Source: Myripristis murdjan
Lineage: Eukaryota > Chordata > Actinopteri > Holocentriformes > Holocentridae
Direction of reading: 5' to 3'
Assembly (NCBI RefSeq): GCF_902150065.1
Contig: NC_044003.1
Location: 19,882,987-19,946,986 of the forward strand
DNA length: 64,000 bases
Shown in pieces: positions 34,701 through 48,876 of the stretch. Position numbers and translations under genes: made by a program. The number at the start of each line of letters is the position of its first letter. Position 1 is the stretch's first letter. The notes beneath the pieces are model-generated. The model ran no database searches. It saw only the letters and a list, made by a program, of their open reading frames with translations, and was not told the origin of the DNA.

Positions 34701-37700
34701 GACTTAATAAAATACCTGTGATGGTGTGGATCTTCCTGACGCTGCGAACAGTCCCTGTGCCATCATCAGTTCTGATCCATATCACCAGCTTGTCCCCTGC
34801 AGCTCCGGTCATCTTGTAGAAGAACTGCAGGCACTGCTCGCCTCTCTTTGGGTACAGGATACGCGATTCCAGCAAGGCGCTGTTTCCAGATGCACCCGTA
34901 GATGTATCAAACTTCATGAAGTAGCCAGCATCTAGAAAGAAAGGGGGTGATGAATGCATATTTTGTTACTGCCATGAACTTGAGTTACACGTGGCCTGAG
35001 ACACATTTTCAGAGCAGAGAAAATAGCAGCAGAGATCCAACGGAGGCCTCTGCTCAAGAGATACTCCAGTATATCACAGTGCAAGATACTAAAAATACTA
35101 AAAAAATAATAATAATAATAATAAAATAAATAAATAAATAAAATAAAAAATTCTAAAAATACTAAAAATAATAAAATACAAATACTTATAAAATGCTAAT
35201 GCATGGGGAATTTTTGTTCAAAGTCAAAAAATGAGTTGGAAAAAGGAGTTTGAAAGCTAGAAATCTCAGCACATGGAAGTGTAATTTCCCAGTCAGATTA
35301 TGATCATTTTGATCATTTATAATATATGGTATCATTAGGAATGTTTACATCATATTTAACTTTACGAAACCCTTATTCTTGAATCATTTATACATACGGG
35401 CCCAATGTAACATTTCATAGGTATTACATTAGGTCAAGTTTATTTGTACTCTTCTAACAACAAGAGTTGGAGTAAGAATATCATAAGATTCAAGAAACCA
35501 GGCCAGAATTTGTGTAATGTGTGTCTATGAGCCAATATTTGATGAGTACCTCTGCAGTTGCCTGCCAAGGTGTGGTCTGTATCAGCTGGAGTGCTCAGGG
35601 TCTGGACCCAGTCTGCATTGTCCACCTCATTCTGGATCATTCCACAGATGTTGATCTGCTCAAAGGAGCACTGGTCCAGGAGAGTATGGGTGTCCGCTGA
35701 AACAACAGTGATCAACAGTGAAGCTCAAACAGGCAGACAATCAAGAACAGTGTCAGTGAGAACTATTTCCTGCTAAAGAACATCAGCAAACTCCCAGTGA
35801 ATCTCCTCCACCCTGGGCTGTGGATTACGTTGGGTATGCGTGTCGCTATTTTTGGAAATAGCCGTTGAGATTTTTACATGTAAATATCTGACAGTTGAGT
35901 TCCACACAAAAATACCCATCCAGCTCCAGTGTATTGGGGTGCAAGGAGACTGCAGAATGCAGACCTCACAAAATCACACCAAAACCATCTGAATGGACTG
36001 AGTGCAAAAGGCAAAGCGGTTCCAAATTGCAAAGAGAGGTGACTGAAATGTTTTTTTAGCCTCAGCACCCAGAAGTAATCTGCAGCAGTGACAAGTAAAC
36101 TTCAAGTTTACCAAACCCAGTTGGTCTGTGATCACTTTGTAAAAGAAAATAGCAAAGGCAAGCAAAAGATCAAATGTCAGTGGGTCCAACTGATTTTGGA
36201 TGCTCATTCACTTCTCTTTAGGAGACAGTTTGTATGTTTGTTATGCTTTGATTTGTCTCTTCCTGTGGGCAGACAAGTGTATATACCTGAATTTAAAATG
36301 GGTAAATAAGGAAAATGTATCAAGTAGTATTGGGAATGGGATGCTCTTCTCTGTCATAACCCCACTTTGTTATTTATGGGATAAGAGAGGAACCTTTTAT
36401 ATAGAAATCTTGCCTAGTGTTGCTGTAAAATAAGGTAAAAATATATATATATAAATATTTCAAAACTGCATTAACAGCACTTTCTTATGTTCCTATGGCA
36501 TGCACACACTCTTAGCTGGCACTTTCGCCACAGCAGCATTTTGATAAAAGCTGTTGTGATGTGAAGCTGTTTCTTTATCACTTTGTCTGATTCCCATACT
36601 TGTTTTTATAGCCTCTAGGCTACAAAATCTAACATCATGGCAAGGCAGAGGGAGAGGAGACGCTCACCACAGCTGTACATGCGGTTGAGCCTGGTGAGGT
36701 CAGCCGCACTGAAGTCCAGCCGCTGACCGATGATGTCGTTGAAGAACGGTATAATGGTGGTGATGGTGGGGATGCTCTCATTCTTGTTGAAGGAGAAGGG
36801 TCTGTAGTGCATGATGGACTCATAGTCATATGGTGTGTTGAGATCAGTGATGAAGTCATCCTCATACTTGTTGAAATTGTGTTGCTGTCCTACAAGAGGA
36901 GAGCGGCACAGTCAGGTCACAAGTCATACGTCACAAAAAACCTGAAGGTCATTGTACAGTATCCACAGCATCCATTTTGTAATTTTTTTTACTGTATCAA
37001 GTGATGTAATAATGTAGTGTATATTAAACTGTGTGTCTTTTTTTGATGGTATTTCCTTTTGTAACCAAGCCCTGCAGTGCATGATGGATGTAAAGGCATA
37101 ACCTGATGCAGGAGTCAGACGGACACCATTAAGAAAAACTATAAACTGTAATGCAGCAAATTAGAAACCACTGAAAATGATCTTGCTTCAGTGGTTAATG
37201 ATAGTATGATGGTGTAATCTAATGGCGATAATTGATTGTGAATAGCATGGTTAAAAATAATAATAATTGCAGCCCACCTTCTGTGATCTGATCCCACCAG
37301 ATGTTGACGTAGTCGTCTCTGTCAGAGCGAGACTGCTCGTGGTAAAAGCCCAGAGCGTGGAGGAGTTCATGCTCCACGATGGCCTTGGTGTCACACCGAG
37401 CGCCTATGGACACATTCTGGCCTGTTTTCAAGTCCCCAACAAAGGACCAGCACCTGTCAAAAATTGTTAACAGTGATGAAACATAGTCATAAATTCAAAT
37501 GAAAGGATACTCTGCAGAGTCTCAGCTTAACGCACCTTTAAAATGCTGTCAAAATCACTCTATGCACAACCCAGGTCAGCTTAAGTGAGGACTCTTTAGA
37601 CTCAACAGACAAAAATCATGGAATATGTAATGCATCGCTAATAAGTACGTAATTTATCAGTGGCTCCAGACTGATGGGGCTTTTGTCAGTTGAATCTAAA

Positions 37701-38718
37701 CCCTCGGTAATATTGCTGATTTTGTTTCTCAGAGCATATTAAATGAATACAACAAAAGAATAAACCTCAATTCCTAGGGTGCAAACATTTATTGATTAAT
37801 TGATTTTTTATAACTGTAACTCTAATCTCACCCAGAGAGCTTAGTGAAGGAGATGTAGCTGCTCTCTCCCTCGTAGGGCTTGAAGTCCACACAGGATTTT
37901 AAACGATAACTTTCAAAAGCCTGAAGGATCACGCCTTTGGCATTCAGATCTAGAGCAATGGAAATTAATTTCTGGATCAGTCAGCGCTGTCGCCAGTCAA
38001 CATGGTCACCAGTCAATAAAGAAATTATTTCTGTTGTGCACGCTGTACCCAAAGAATCTGTCAGGATGTAGGGGATGGGAAACTTCCACCTTTTGGTTTC
38101 GTCGAGGATTGCGTTTCTCCTGGGCTGCAAGAGACATTCAAATAATTCAGAATATGTTTTTCAATCAGTAACTTTTTTTAAAGAGGAATATATATACTTA
38201 CATCACCGGCAATGTCTCCCTCAAACAGATGTGTTAAGTCTGGCATAAAAAAGAAAAAAAAAGCCAATCAATCAATTTTTGTTCAAGTGTATGGTGGTTT
38301 GAATTTACCTCAGAGCATATGTTTATATAACAATACTGCACATATTACATAAAGGGTATCTAAAATACCTCTGTTGATGTCAGGTATGTCATCTCGCAGT
38401 TCCCCAGCATCTGCATTATCTTCTAGAAGATCAAAAAATTAAATATTATAGAAACACAAGAGATTTTGTAGTAGTAATATACAGTAGAGCTTATGTTCTG
38501 GGCATGTGGTTTGTAAACGAACTGACCGTGAAGTGTTGGGACAGCTTGCACCTACAACACAGCAAGAGACACTGCTCGACTCTGTTTGTTTACATCAGCA
38601 ATTTTGGAAAACAACAACAGCAGTTCAGTTTCAAACACGTTGGAACTACTTTTACCTGGAAAAGCACGAAAATTCCAATCAAAGCAGCAATGCGCCTCAA
38701 ACCGTTCCCAGACCCCAT
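31726..38718 (-). CDS. mep1a: Meprin A subunit alpha-like metalloprotease, complete, 14 coding exons
   Basis: Exons in coding order: 38718-38656, 38551-38527, 38422-38369, 38239-38202, 38124-38049, 37949-37832, 37453-37278, 36889-36668, 35696-35550, 34931-34716, 34525-34079, 33828-33655, 32760-32550, 31876-31726. They join into 705 residues (human MEP1A about 746). Residues 1-21 form a signal peptide and a short propeptide follows. The astacin domain starts after RR at NAIL and runs to about 257, with zinc site [12 protein letters not shown] (about 153-164) and Met-turn SIMHY. Then come MAM ([17 protein letters not shown]), MATH/TRAF, an EGF-like module ([15 protein letters not shown]) and a C-terminal membrane segment ([20 protein letters not shown]). 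Meprins cleave peptides and matrix proteins at the surface of gut and kidney epithelium. The region between MATH and EGF lacks the RxKR-type furin site that releases mammalian meprin alpha, so this form may stay membrane-bound. A close paralogue follows on the same strand. Confidence 0.95.
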
Positions 38719-40082
38719 GTTTTCGGCCGGAGCACAACGTGTTTCTGTGATGCCAGCGTGCACCTGTGCATGAAGACGGCGGCTGGAGTGGAACTTTGAT
38801 CAGGGAATGACAGCTTTTAATGAGTAACAGGCACTTCACACGTGTTCCTGCTGCCTTTCATAGCACTGACGTCTGCTCAGGTGCACCGACATGCACAGGT
38901 AATGACACACACCAGTGGACGTTACTAATGACATTTACTTTAATACCGAAGTTGCTGCAACTACATAACTTTACTTTGCAAATCTGAGCATCCTTAATCA
39001 GTACGTTTATTTTTACTTCAGAGTGTTTTTGCTGAAGTAAAGCCACAAGTTAGATCAAATTTAGTAGATTCTCCACAAACATCACAAACTGAGCGTAAAC
39101 ATAAACCAGCCAATAGTTCCTCTTCACAGCCGCCACACTGGCATGAAACAGCAGGCAAACAGGGCTTCCATTTACGTTTTCCAGTGAGGCTCCATGCACA
39201 TCACCAAGATCCAGACTCTGTTAGACCTAAATGGAACTGAACCTTCATTAATATGATCATAACACCTGTATTTACTTGCTATTTCATGTCAAAACAGCTG
39301 CTGTGAACATCATTTTGTGAGGCCTGTTGTTTTTTTAATCTTATTTGAACACTCATCTATCTAGAAATGTCCAGAAAACATCACATGCAACATTGTTCTC
39401 TTTCCACAACATAACTCAGTTTATAACTCTATAAACTGTGCAGTATATTTTTATGGTGGTCATTGTGCTCAGTAGGATGTTTTAGTGCTCTTTAATCTCC
39501 TGTAGTTATCTTCCCTCAGCTCAGGCCTGACCTTTCTTATCTCTATATCTCACTAATCTAATGTGTAACGACAATGTCAGCAACAAATTCAAATCAGTTA
39601 TGATTTTTTATGATAAAATTGATATATTGACATGTTGTTATTAGGTTTGATCAGCAGATACACACAGATAGCCCGTTATTTTGCATCTACCCGACCACTG
39701 TCTGCTGATTTGTGTGTAAGATAGATTTGGTGTATTGCAACGCAGTGGCAAAACACTGCCTGCCAAAAACAATCTTTGCATCTTTCTTTGTGATGAAAAG
39801 GGAGCAAAATCAGAATTCTCCCTACAATTCCTTTCATACGTTGTACCGCCATGCAGAAAACATGGTGTGAAATCTGGATGTTGGTCACTGGGACAAGCTA
39901 CACATTTCCAGCTGGTACACAGAATTTAACTCCGCTGGTCGAGCAGTTACTTCTCATACCTCGAGGCTACCACCACAGACAGAAACAACATCTGTGTGCT
40001 TTCTTACTTCTTCACAATCACAGCTGATCAGTTTTGCAGCCAAATGGAAACCTCAGAGTTATGTGACGGTGTGTTAGGGCCA

Positions 40083-40772
40083 GTATTGGGGGAAAAAATT
40101 ATGGAGCCGGGGGAGATGGTAATATTCTGAGAAAAAGAAAAAAAAAAAAAACAGAATTTAATAGAAAAAGCTCACAAATTTGAGAAAAAAAAAAAACTTA
40201 AAAATTCAGAGATTATAAAATCATAAATTTGCAAGAGAAAAATCAGAAATTCTCTTAGATTAAGGTCATAAATTCTGACAAGAATCGGTATGAATCAGTA
40301 TGTTTTTTTCTACTGAACAGTCCCAAGTTACGACAGTGTCTCTTCAAAATCTGGATGCTTATGATAATATTGTGATTCTGGGATAAAACCACAAGTATTT
40401 CCTTGTTACTAAATCTGATTGCAAAGTATAATTAGATGCAGCCATGATACACGACAAGCAGAGAGAACGAAGAGTTTTTTGTCTCATAAATTTTGGTACT
40501 GAATAATCTCACAATTTTCAAGTTTTTTTCTCATAAATTTGGGAGTTTTTTTAATCATAAATTTACTCTAAACTCAGAGAATTTCTGTTTTTTTTTCTTG
40601 CAAATTTGTGACTTTACAATCTCAGAATTTTCAAGTTTCTTTCTGATAAATTTGTGAGTTTTCTCTCATAAATTTACCTCTTTAATCCCAGAAGTTCTGA
40701 TTTTTTTCTCAGAATATTACCCCACCTCCCCTGGCTCCGTATTTTTTCATGCCTACAATATCCCTAATACGC
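40083..40772. mobile_element. Fold-back MITE-like element of about 690 bp
   Basis: The left side (GTATTGGGGG, ATGGAGCCGGGGGAG, TAATATTCTGAG) and right side (CTCAGAATATTACC, CTCCCCTGGCTCCGTAT, CCCTAATAC) are inverted copies. The arms contain several copies of a unit like CTCATAAATTTGTGAGTTTTT in opposite orientations, so the whole element can fold. It has no ORF. Target duplication not resolved. Confidence 0.75.
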
Positions 40773-42108
40773 TGTTGAGTTAATTAGTGACGTGAGATAC
40801 AGAGACAAAAATCCTGAAAATGACTTTGGCCCAGAGCTATGTGGGGAACTGGAGCTGCACTGTACTGAGCATCAAATCTGTACTGAGGATCAAAAGCACC
40901 AATGCCAGTTTTTATTCCAGCAGCTGAGGTCCAAGATCATCATCTCAAGGACCAATAACTAATTACTGAACTCAAATTAACCTGGGTTTATGATTCGTTA
41001 TTGCTGGATGGTCAAGACCAGTCACCACTTGATCATGTGTCAGCAGCTATTCACCGTGCTTAAATGTACTTGAGCAAGACACTGAACATCCGCCAGCTGC
41101 AGCCTCTGTAGCTGACCCTAGGCCTCTGACCTCACTGTGGAACAGAGTTGGAGAAAACAGGATTTCCCTCTGGAGTTTTGGACATAAATCTTTGCAATCA
41201 GCAGGATCAAACCATGGCCATGTAATTCTTCCCTGGGGCAAACAGCAGATAACACCCTACCTTTGTGTGCTTTGCCTGTTTTACACTGTAAGCACGAGGC
41301 TATGAGGCTGCAGTGACCTGATGTCTGTTCATGTTGTTTGGACACAAAGTCGGGTTGAAAAGCCTTGCCTCTCTGACATAAAGTGCTGTTTAAACTGAAA
41401 CAAAATGGCTGCAATTAATTCAACTTGCCTGACTGGTATAATGACAACAAATCTGTGCAATATCTCAGGGTGAGATGAGGCAGTAAATTACATCTCTTAT
41501 CTCCAAATTACCATGTTATTAGATGCTTACGAAACATATTAAATTCTGACCCTGCTTTTTCTGTTGATGTAAGGAATAATAAACTTATCATTCAAGGTAA
41601 TAGCCTATCTTATCAGTACTACATTTATCCATCAAGGAAAAACAGATAGCAATGCACTGGGAGAGCAACTTAAAACCTGAAATGCAATTTCATACTGTCT
41701 GTGACTGCTTCTCACATAACCTTCCTTTTTTTTTTTTTAAATAATGGTTTCTACTGATGCATCTCAAAATGAAAGTGAAAATGAGTTATAGGTTCGGAAA
41801 TTCAAAACTTCAATTAAAAGATTTAAAGATTTAATTAAAAGATTAAAAGATTCAGTGACAAAGAGAGAGAAGTTTTGTCCAAAATGATCAAACACAGCAA
41901 AATCTATAATAATTCATTTATTTGGAGATCTCATTCATAAACATGTATCTGATACACAGTCTGTATACTTGAAAACATTACAAATATTATGTATACAACT
42001 GCCTTATCACACAGGTAACTGGAGAAGAATTGGAATTTGCCCATTTGAACTTTGAAAAGCACAACCAGAATCAGCCTGATTATAATTTTACAGCCAGTCT
42101 GGAAGTGA

Positions 42109-42223
<115 letters not shown>

Positions 42224-42667
42224 AATTTCTTCAGTGAGGAATTTCAACAGACTATCTAAAACAAGACTGAAGATATTTTCTCCTTCACTTTATATGGCAA
42301 CACTTGATTGATGGATGATTAACAAATCTGAAAGGCTTACCCTGTTTTGTAAATGTATTTTTGTTTCATGATTTTTTTGTTTTTGTTTTTGCAACAATCA
42401 ATATCTGATGAAATGAGTGGGGGAAAGACATGGGGAAAGATAATGTGGCCAGTCTCAAAAGGGGTGTATCAGTGTCTCCCTGGCCATAATGACCCATCCG
42501 CTGTCCAAGGTGTGTTCCTCTAACCACAGCTGCACAACTTCAAATGAAAAAGACAAACATAACACAAAAGAAAACAATGTGAGTGCAAATACAAGTGTTT
42601 TATTGGCCATGAAAATGGAAAAAGAACTGTGTCTCACCTTCATGTTATCGGGGGCATGTTGGTGGCA

Positions 42668-42849
42668 CTACTCCTTTGGCTGAAGAGGAACCTCTGTTTT
42701 GATCAGGGATGTTATATCTGCAGGCAAAACACAATTGTTTGTCATGTCTGCTTCCTGGCTCAGGCTTGAGAAAGGGATTTGATTAAAGTAAGCTCACAGC
42801 AGGAGGAACCCACTGTGCAGCACTGTTAAAGTACTGTGAGTAACACACA

Positions 42850-42894
<45 letters not shown>

Positions 42895-45800
42895 CACCAA
42901 CCCTCAAAGTCAATGAAGATAATGAGGTCATCATTCTTGAGGTAATTGCGCCGTCTGAGGTCAAAGTGCTTGATAAAGTTGCTCCAGCCCAGTGACTCCC
43001 CTCTGTGACAGTGACACGAAGGGTCATATGTCCCCACCTTCGAAGGATTGTCCCAATACAATTTTCCACCGGGTGCTAGAAAACACAAAATGACACAGGC
43101 GATGTGAGAAGTGATGATGCATTTTGACAGATGCTCTTAATGAGAGCTTACATCTTGAGGATAAAAGACAACTTGGTGGAAACCTTGACTCAAATGGGAG
43201 CAAACAACACAACTTATTACTAGAATCTGTGTCCGGGTTTCTCTGAATGAGATGTTCACTCATTAATATTTAGGAGGAAGTTTGTATTTCATTATGAAGT
43301 ATTCATTTGTCACTTGAGGGCTCACATTGCCTTGTCTCTCTTGATTTGTGAGGTGTGCTCTTTCAGACTGTCTTATACGTCACAGTAGAATAAAAAACAT
43401 ACAGAAATATAAATACTGTAATTGTATAATGCCTCCTACAGCCAAACTTTTTTAAACCGCCTTGCAGGCAGGTCATCTGTCATCTGGCAATGACCTGATG
43501 CTGACCAAATCCTTCTGGGACGACTATACTTTTTTTCAGTAAGAATTTTGATTATTGCAGCTTTAATTACTTTATTCTCCAAGACTTTTGCGCTGGCTGC
43601 AATGAAAGGTCTTGCGTGTTCCGTTATTTGCCTCTGCATGCTTATATTAACTGTATCCAAATTACTACTATCCAAATTAATACTATTTGATTTTTGTTCA
43701 CATTGCCCAGCCCTACTTCTATGTTTCTGAAATACGGGTGGGGGCTAAACACAAGTGCATTTCTTGTTGGACATCATGACATCATGTTGGAAAAGTAATA
43801 AATAATTTGGATGATGAGACGACACGAAATGGTAGCACTTTGTTAGTCCAGTATCATCGCGAGAAAGACTTCAGGGAGGCATTATTTTAATGTATTCCAA
43901 GGGTCAACACTCACATCCTCAACCCTTGGCTGGCATTCCCTTTGTACTCCCTTTTGGATGCCACCACAGCCTCTCCAAATGCATAAATAACAGGAATCAT
44001 TTTTGTCTCAGGGCAGCTGCCACGTTCAAAAGGACTCTAAGGAAGGGCAAGCACACTTACTGGTCCTCAAATTAGTTGTGAGACTACGAGCAGAAGACAT
44101 CCTCAGCTTAATGTCTGGGTCTTGATCCATCACCACGATGGTGGCCTGTCTGTTTACTGCAGGCCACTGCATCACCACATCATTCTCCCCACTGGCCAGG
44201 TGGAAATACAGCCCAGTATACGCCCCTGTGTAGTCCCTGTAATCTGAGACAGGTTTGATGCGGATGCCATAGCCGTAGCCTTCAGGGCTGTAGAAACGAG
44301 GGCTGTCGATGAAAGTGCTGCTGTCTGCAGTCTCCATGATCTTGGAGAAGTTCTGGATCCTCCACACAGCATTGGGGCAGCGTGTCTCCGTCAGGCTGAT
44401 ATCATCGATGTAGATGCCACCGGCGGATGCAGAGGGATCACCACGCACGCCTTGGAAGGCATAGCGGAATTTGACCCCTTCCTCCAACGGGACATGAGCG
44501 ATCTTCCATGTTTGGTCAGAATCCACTGGACAACAAAGGGAAAAGAAAAGGGAACAACTGTCTTAAACTAATGTGTCTGCTGGATGTTTATAAGTTAAAG
44601 CATTGGGACGGTGAGACAAGATTACTATTGGAGTTTTTTATTGAATTATTTCAAAACAATAACAAACCAATTTAAACTCACAGTTCCAGTACTCTCAACA
44701 CTGTGTGCCAGTGAAGATGATCAAATTTCACAGTGTGCACACAGATATCTTTTTAGCTGTCTTACTTCTTTTATTTTAATCTAGTGTAGTTAAGTGTGTG
44801 AACCATGTTCTTGCGGGCTTGATCATTTAGGCATTTCTGTAAGAGTTTGTTGAGGATTTTTAGTGCACAGCTGTATGTCATAGGTTTGAATAGTATTTGG
44901 TTGGCTTGAGACCATAATATGAAACAGTAACTTAAATGTGTGATAATCACTGAATGCATTTGCAGCATGAAATGGTTGACATCGTGTAAAAGCTTTGATT
45001 TGTTTTTGCAACTCAACTCACCAATTTCACATGATTATATGCAGGTGAGGGACAAGGATTAGGCCTGAGCATTTGACCTTGAAGGATTTTCTGTAAAGCT
45101 CCTTTCCAAAGCAGCTAATGTATTAATTGAAAATTTGGATGGATGGGTATTGTGATATGAGACTTGATATCAGATTTTGGATTTTGTAAGATCATGATCT
45201 GACATAAGTGTTATCTTGTCCTGGTTTTAAAGGCTGCAACACAGTAAAGAGATGATATTTCTGAACTTAGTAGATTGTTGTAGCTGTTCTGTTATTTGCC
45301 TCTACCTGCTTGACATCATTAGTCATCCCTACAATATTGTAACAATATCAATATCGCAATATTTGGTCAAACATATTGTGATGTTTGATTTTGTCCACAT
45401 TGCCCAGCCTTAACGTGTGCTCTTCATACATACCATAAAAGGTGTGTATTTTCTTCATTTTGCGAACGGTGCCTGTGCCATCATCCATCTTGACCCAGAT
45501 CACCAGCCTGTCCTTGGGGCCTCCAGTCATCTTGTAGAAGAACTGCAGGCACTGGAGCTTCCTCTTGGGGTAGAGGGTTCGTGACTCCAGCACAGCTGAC
45601 TCCTGAGCCTTCCCAGTCATGGTGTTGAAGTGCATGAAGTAACCAGCATCTAAAAATGACCAAACAAATATGATGATTATGTCTTTTCATAGCAGGGCTG
45701 AACAACAGCATCCTTTCATAATAATCTGCAGTAATGACGAAATGTCACAGCCACAGATTTTGAACTGGAGTAGAACTGACTTTCCCCATTCAAATCAGCA

Positions 45801-46669
45801 TATGAGGATGGTTGCCACTGCAAAGAAGCACAGCCATTGTACTAGGCTAACTTCCATGTAAACCGACCTGCAGAAAGTCGCTAACTCAAAGTTTTGCCGG
45901 GCTTTGCATGGAGAAGCATCTTGTGCACCATCTCTGTTGCCTTGCTGCTGGAGGGGAGTTGAGGATTGTTGAACTGATGGTAACTATTAATGTTGATTTC
46001 TGCTTTTCACTAGCAGCCACAGCACATTTGAGTTCTTAAGATAGTGTGACACACTTAACTGCCCTACTGATGTGCCTATTCAAATTCTGTGGCCTCGGAA
46101 TACTATTTGCCATATCTGAAGACAGTTTATCTCACAGTCATTCCATTTCATAAGTGTAACATTAGGAACAGGTGATAGCCGGCTGAAACATCCAAGTCTG
46201 ACCTCTACATTGTCCCAGGAGTGTGTGATCCTCTGCACCAACACTGCTCTTGGTGTGGACCCAGTCCGCATCATCGGTGGAGCTCTGGATCATGCCACAG
46301 ATGCTGGCGTATTCAAAGGCACACTGGTCCAGCAGGGTGAGAGGACCAGCTGGGATGATTAGGAGAGATGGTGGAAACAAATCACGTCATGATAATGTAC
46401 GAAATATGCTAGTTAAAGTAAGGGATGATATTTTGGGGTATTTCTATTTTACTAGATAACTGACATAGGGAGGCAAGAGCTTGATGTACCTCAGTTACAG
46501 AGGAGGTTGTGGAAAGTGTGTGGAAAGGTTAACTAATGGTATAGCGCTCACAGAGAGGAGGCATTTGGCTTACATTTACAGTTTCATCTGGACATGCAAT
46601 TTTAAAAGGAAAACCTTTTTTCAACACCACAAGATCATCTAAGATATTATGTTACACATAATGAACTCA

Positions 46670-46729
<60 letters not shown>

Positions 46730-48827
46730 CTTACAGCAGTTGTACATCCGGTTGAGCCTGAGGGTGTCCAGCTTGCTGAAGTCAAGGTATTGACCAATAA
46801 TGTTGTAGAACTCAGGGATCTTGGTGGTGATGGTGGGAACCGTGTCGTTCTTGTTGAAGGAGAAGGGTCGGTAGTGCATGACGGACTCGTAGTCATAAGC
46901 TGTGTTTTGATCTGTGACGAAGTCGTCGTTGTATTTGTTGAAGTTGTGTTCAAGCCCTGAGGAAAATGCCAGGTTTTGTTTGTTATTCATACCAGAAAAA
47001 AAAAGAGTATAAACATTCAACACATAATGCTGTAAGTTGTTTCTAAATAAAATTCACTGGTAATACTGGTAATCACTCTGGAATATGCATGGGTACAAAA
47101 CTGTCAGGATTCATTTTCTGTTCGGTTCACTGGGTTCAGATCAACTCACTGTAACTGTTTTTTCATTAAAAGTGTATGTACAATACTGGCACCCAGACTT
47201 GTTGTGTGTGTATGGTGCATTATACTAAACCAAATCACATTTCATACCATTTAACAAAATAATACAATTATGGATTGTGTTTCTATACATACCTGGTATA
47301 ACCTGATCCAGCCAAATGTTTACATAGTCATCCCTGTCTGTGCGTGACTGTTCATGGTAAAAGCCCAGGGCATGAAGTAACTCATGCTCAATCACAGCTT
47401 TGTGGTCACAGCCTTGCCCCAAAGACAGAATCTGTCCCGTCTGCTGGTCGCCAACACTGGAGAAACACCTAACGCAAACCGAATAGAAGCACTTGATTCA
47501 ATATCTAAGCAACAAATTAAAAGAGATGGCAATGAATGGAGTATAGATTTCAGTAAAAGAGAACAAAAAAGGACAAAAATTTTTGAAAAAGAGACATTCT
47601 TGGGTAAACAGTCAGAGTGTTTCTACTCAAATACAACAACAGATTAGGCCATCTCAGCCAAAATTACAATAAACAAAAGAGTCAAAACTCGCAGCATACC
47701 CTCCTCTCTTTTCAAATTTGATGAAGGTTTTCTCTCCCTCGTAGGGCTTGAAGTCGATGCAGGACTTCAGACGGTACATTTCAAAAGCCTGGTGGACACA
47801 GCCCTTGGCATTCAGATCTGGGGAGTGAGTGGAACAGACAAAACAGTATAACTGTGCATTAGTGACTAGCAGCTAATTGAAAGATCACAACTACAACAAC
47901 GTGTATACATACAATGTGCAGTTCAGACTTATTTATTACTTACTTATACACATTTATACCTATATGCACTTAGATACATTTCATACTTATATATTACACT
48001 ACCAAATAAGCTTAAAAAGCTTACCCAAGTCATCACCCAGAATGTAAGGGATGGGAAACTTCCACCTGTATCTTTTGTCAATCAAGGCATTTCGTCCTTC
48101 CTGTAAAATAAAAAGGTGCATAATGCAGTGAGAAGTGGGGGACAGAAAGACCAGTGGAGGCCAACAAAGACCCACAATCAAACGATGACTGCTTAATGTC
48201 ATCTTGTTATCTGGATACTGCATTGCAGTTTGTCCACAACAAAACAACCAAGTCTGGCTCACAGTCTCAAGAGTTTGACTTGAAATGAAAGATTGCCTTT
48301 AAATAAAGATGTCATAGAAACAAACAAGGAAGAATCTCTGAGGACAAGAGGTTGCATTTCTCTGAAAGCAAACCACAAAATGTCCCATAATGCAACTCAC
48401 TGGAATTGCAATGTCACCTTCAATCAGGTTGGCATCTGAACCTGCAGAGGAAAAAAACAAATTCTATTTATTTCTCTTATTTATATAATATGCTCCAGTT
48501 TACTGTCTAACTATGTCCTAGTCTGTATTACATACAACATATCACAGTATTGCATTAATGCATATTTTCTGATGTACTCCTCAGGACCAAGGAGTTTAAA
48601 CTGGCATCATAAGCAGACTCCAGTCCATTTAGCCGTTAAAACATTAAAACGTTATAGCTCACCCAGGTTTAGAAGTGGATTTTCATCCTCGCCATTCTCA
48701 TATACCTCTGCAATTAGGAAACACACATGGCTCAGCTTCTCTTTACAGCAGATCAACAATGCTTATCATTTATTTTCAGAATAATTCTTTAACATACCAT
48801 GTACTTCTTGGGACACAGGTATCTGCA

Positions 48828-48876
<49 letters not shown>

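Noticed and set aside
38780-38800. Possible HNF4-like site (CAAAGTTCCA) upstream of the first meprin gene
   Set aside because: One short partial match is expected by chance; no second gut or kidney factor site supports it.
42455-42643. Minus-strand frame with a hydrophobic stretch that might supply a membrane anchor for the second meprin
   Set aside because: It has no EGF Cys pattern, no convincing acceptor in the required phase, and lies downstream of an in-frame stop exon.
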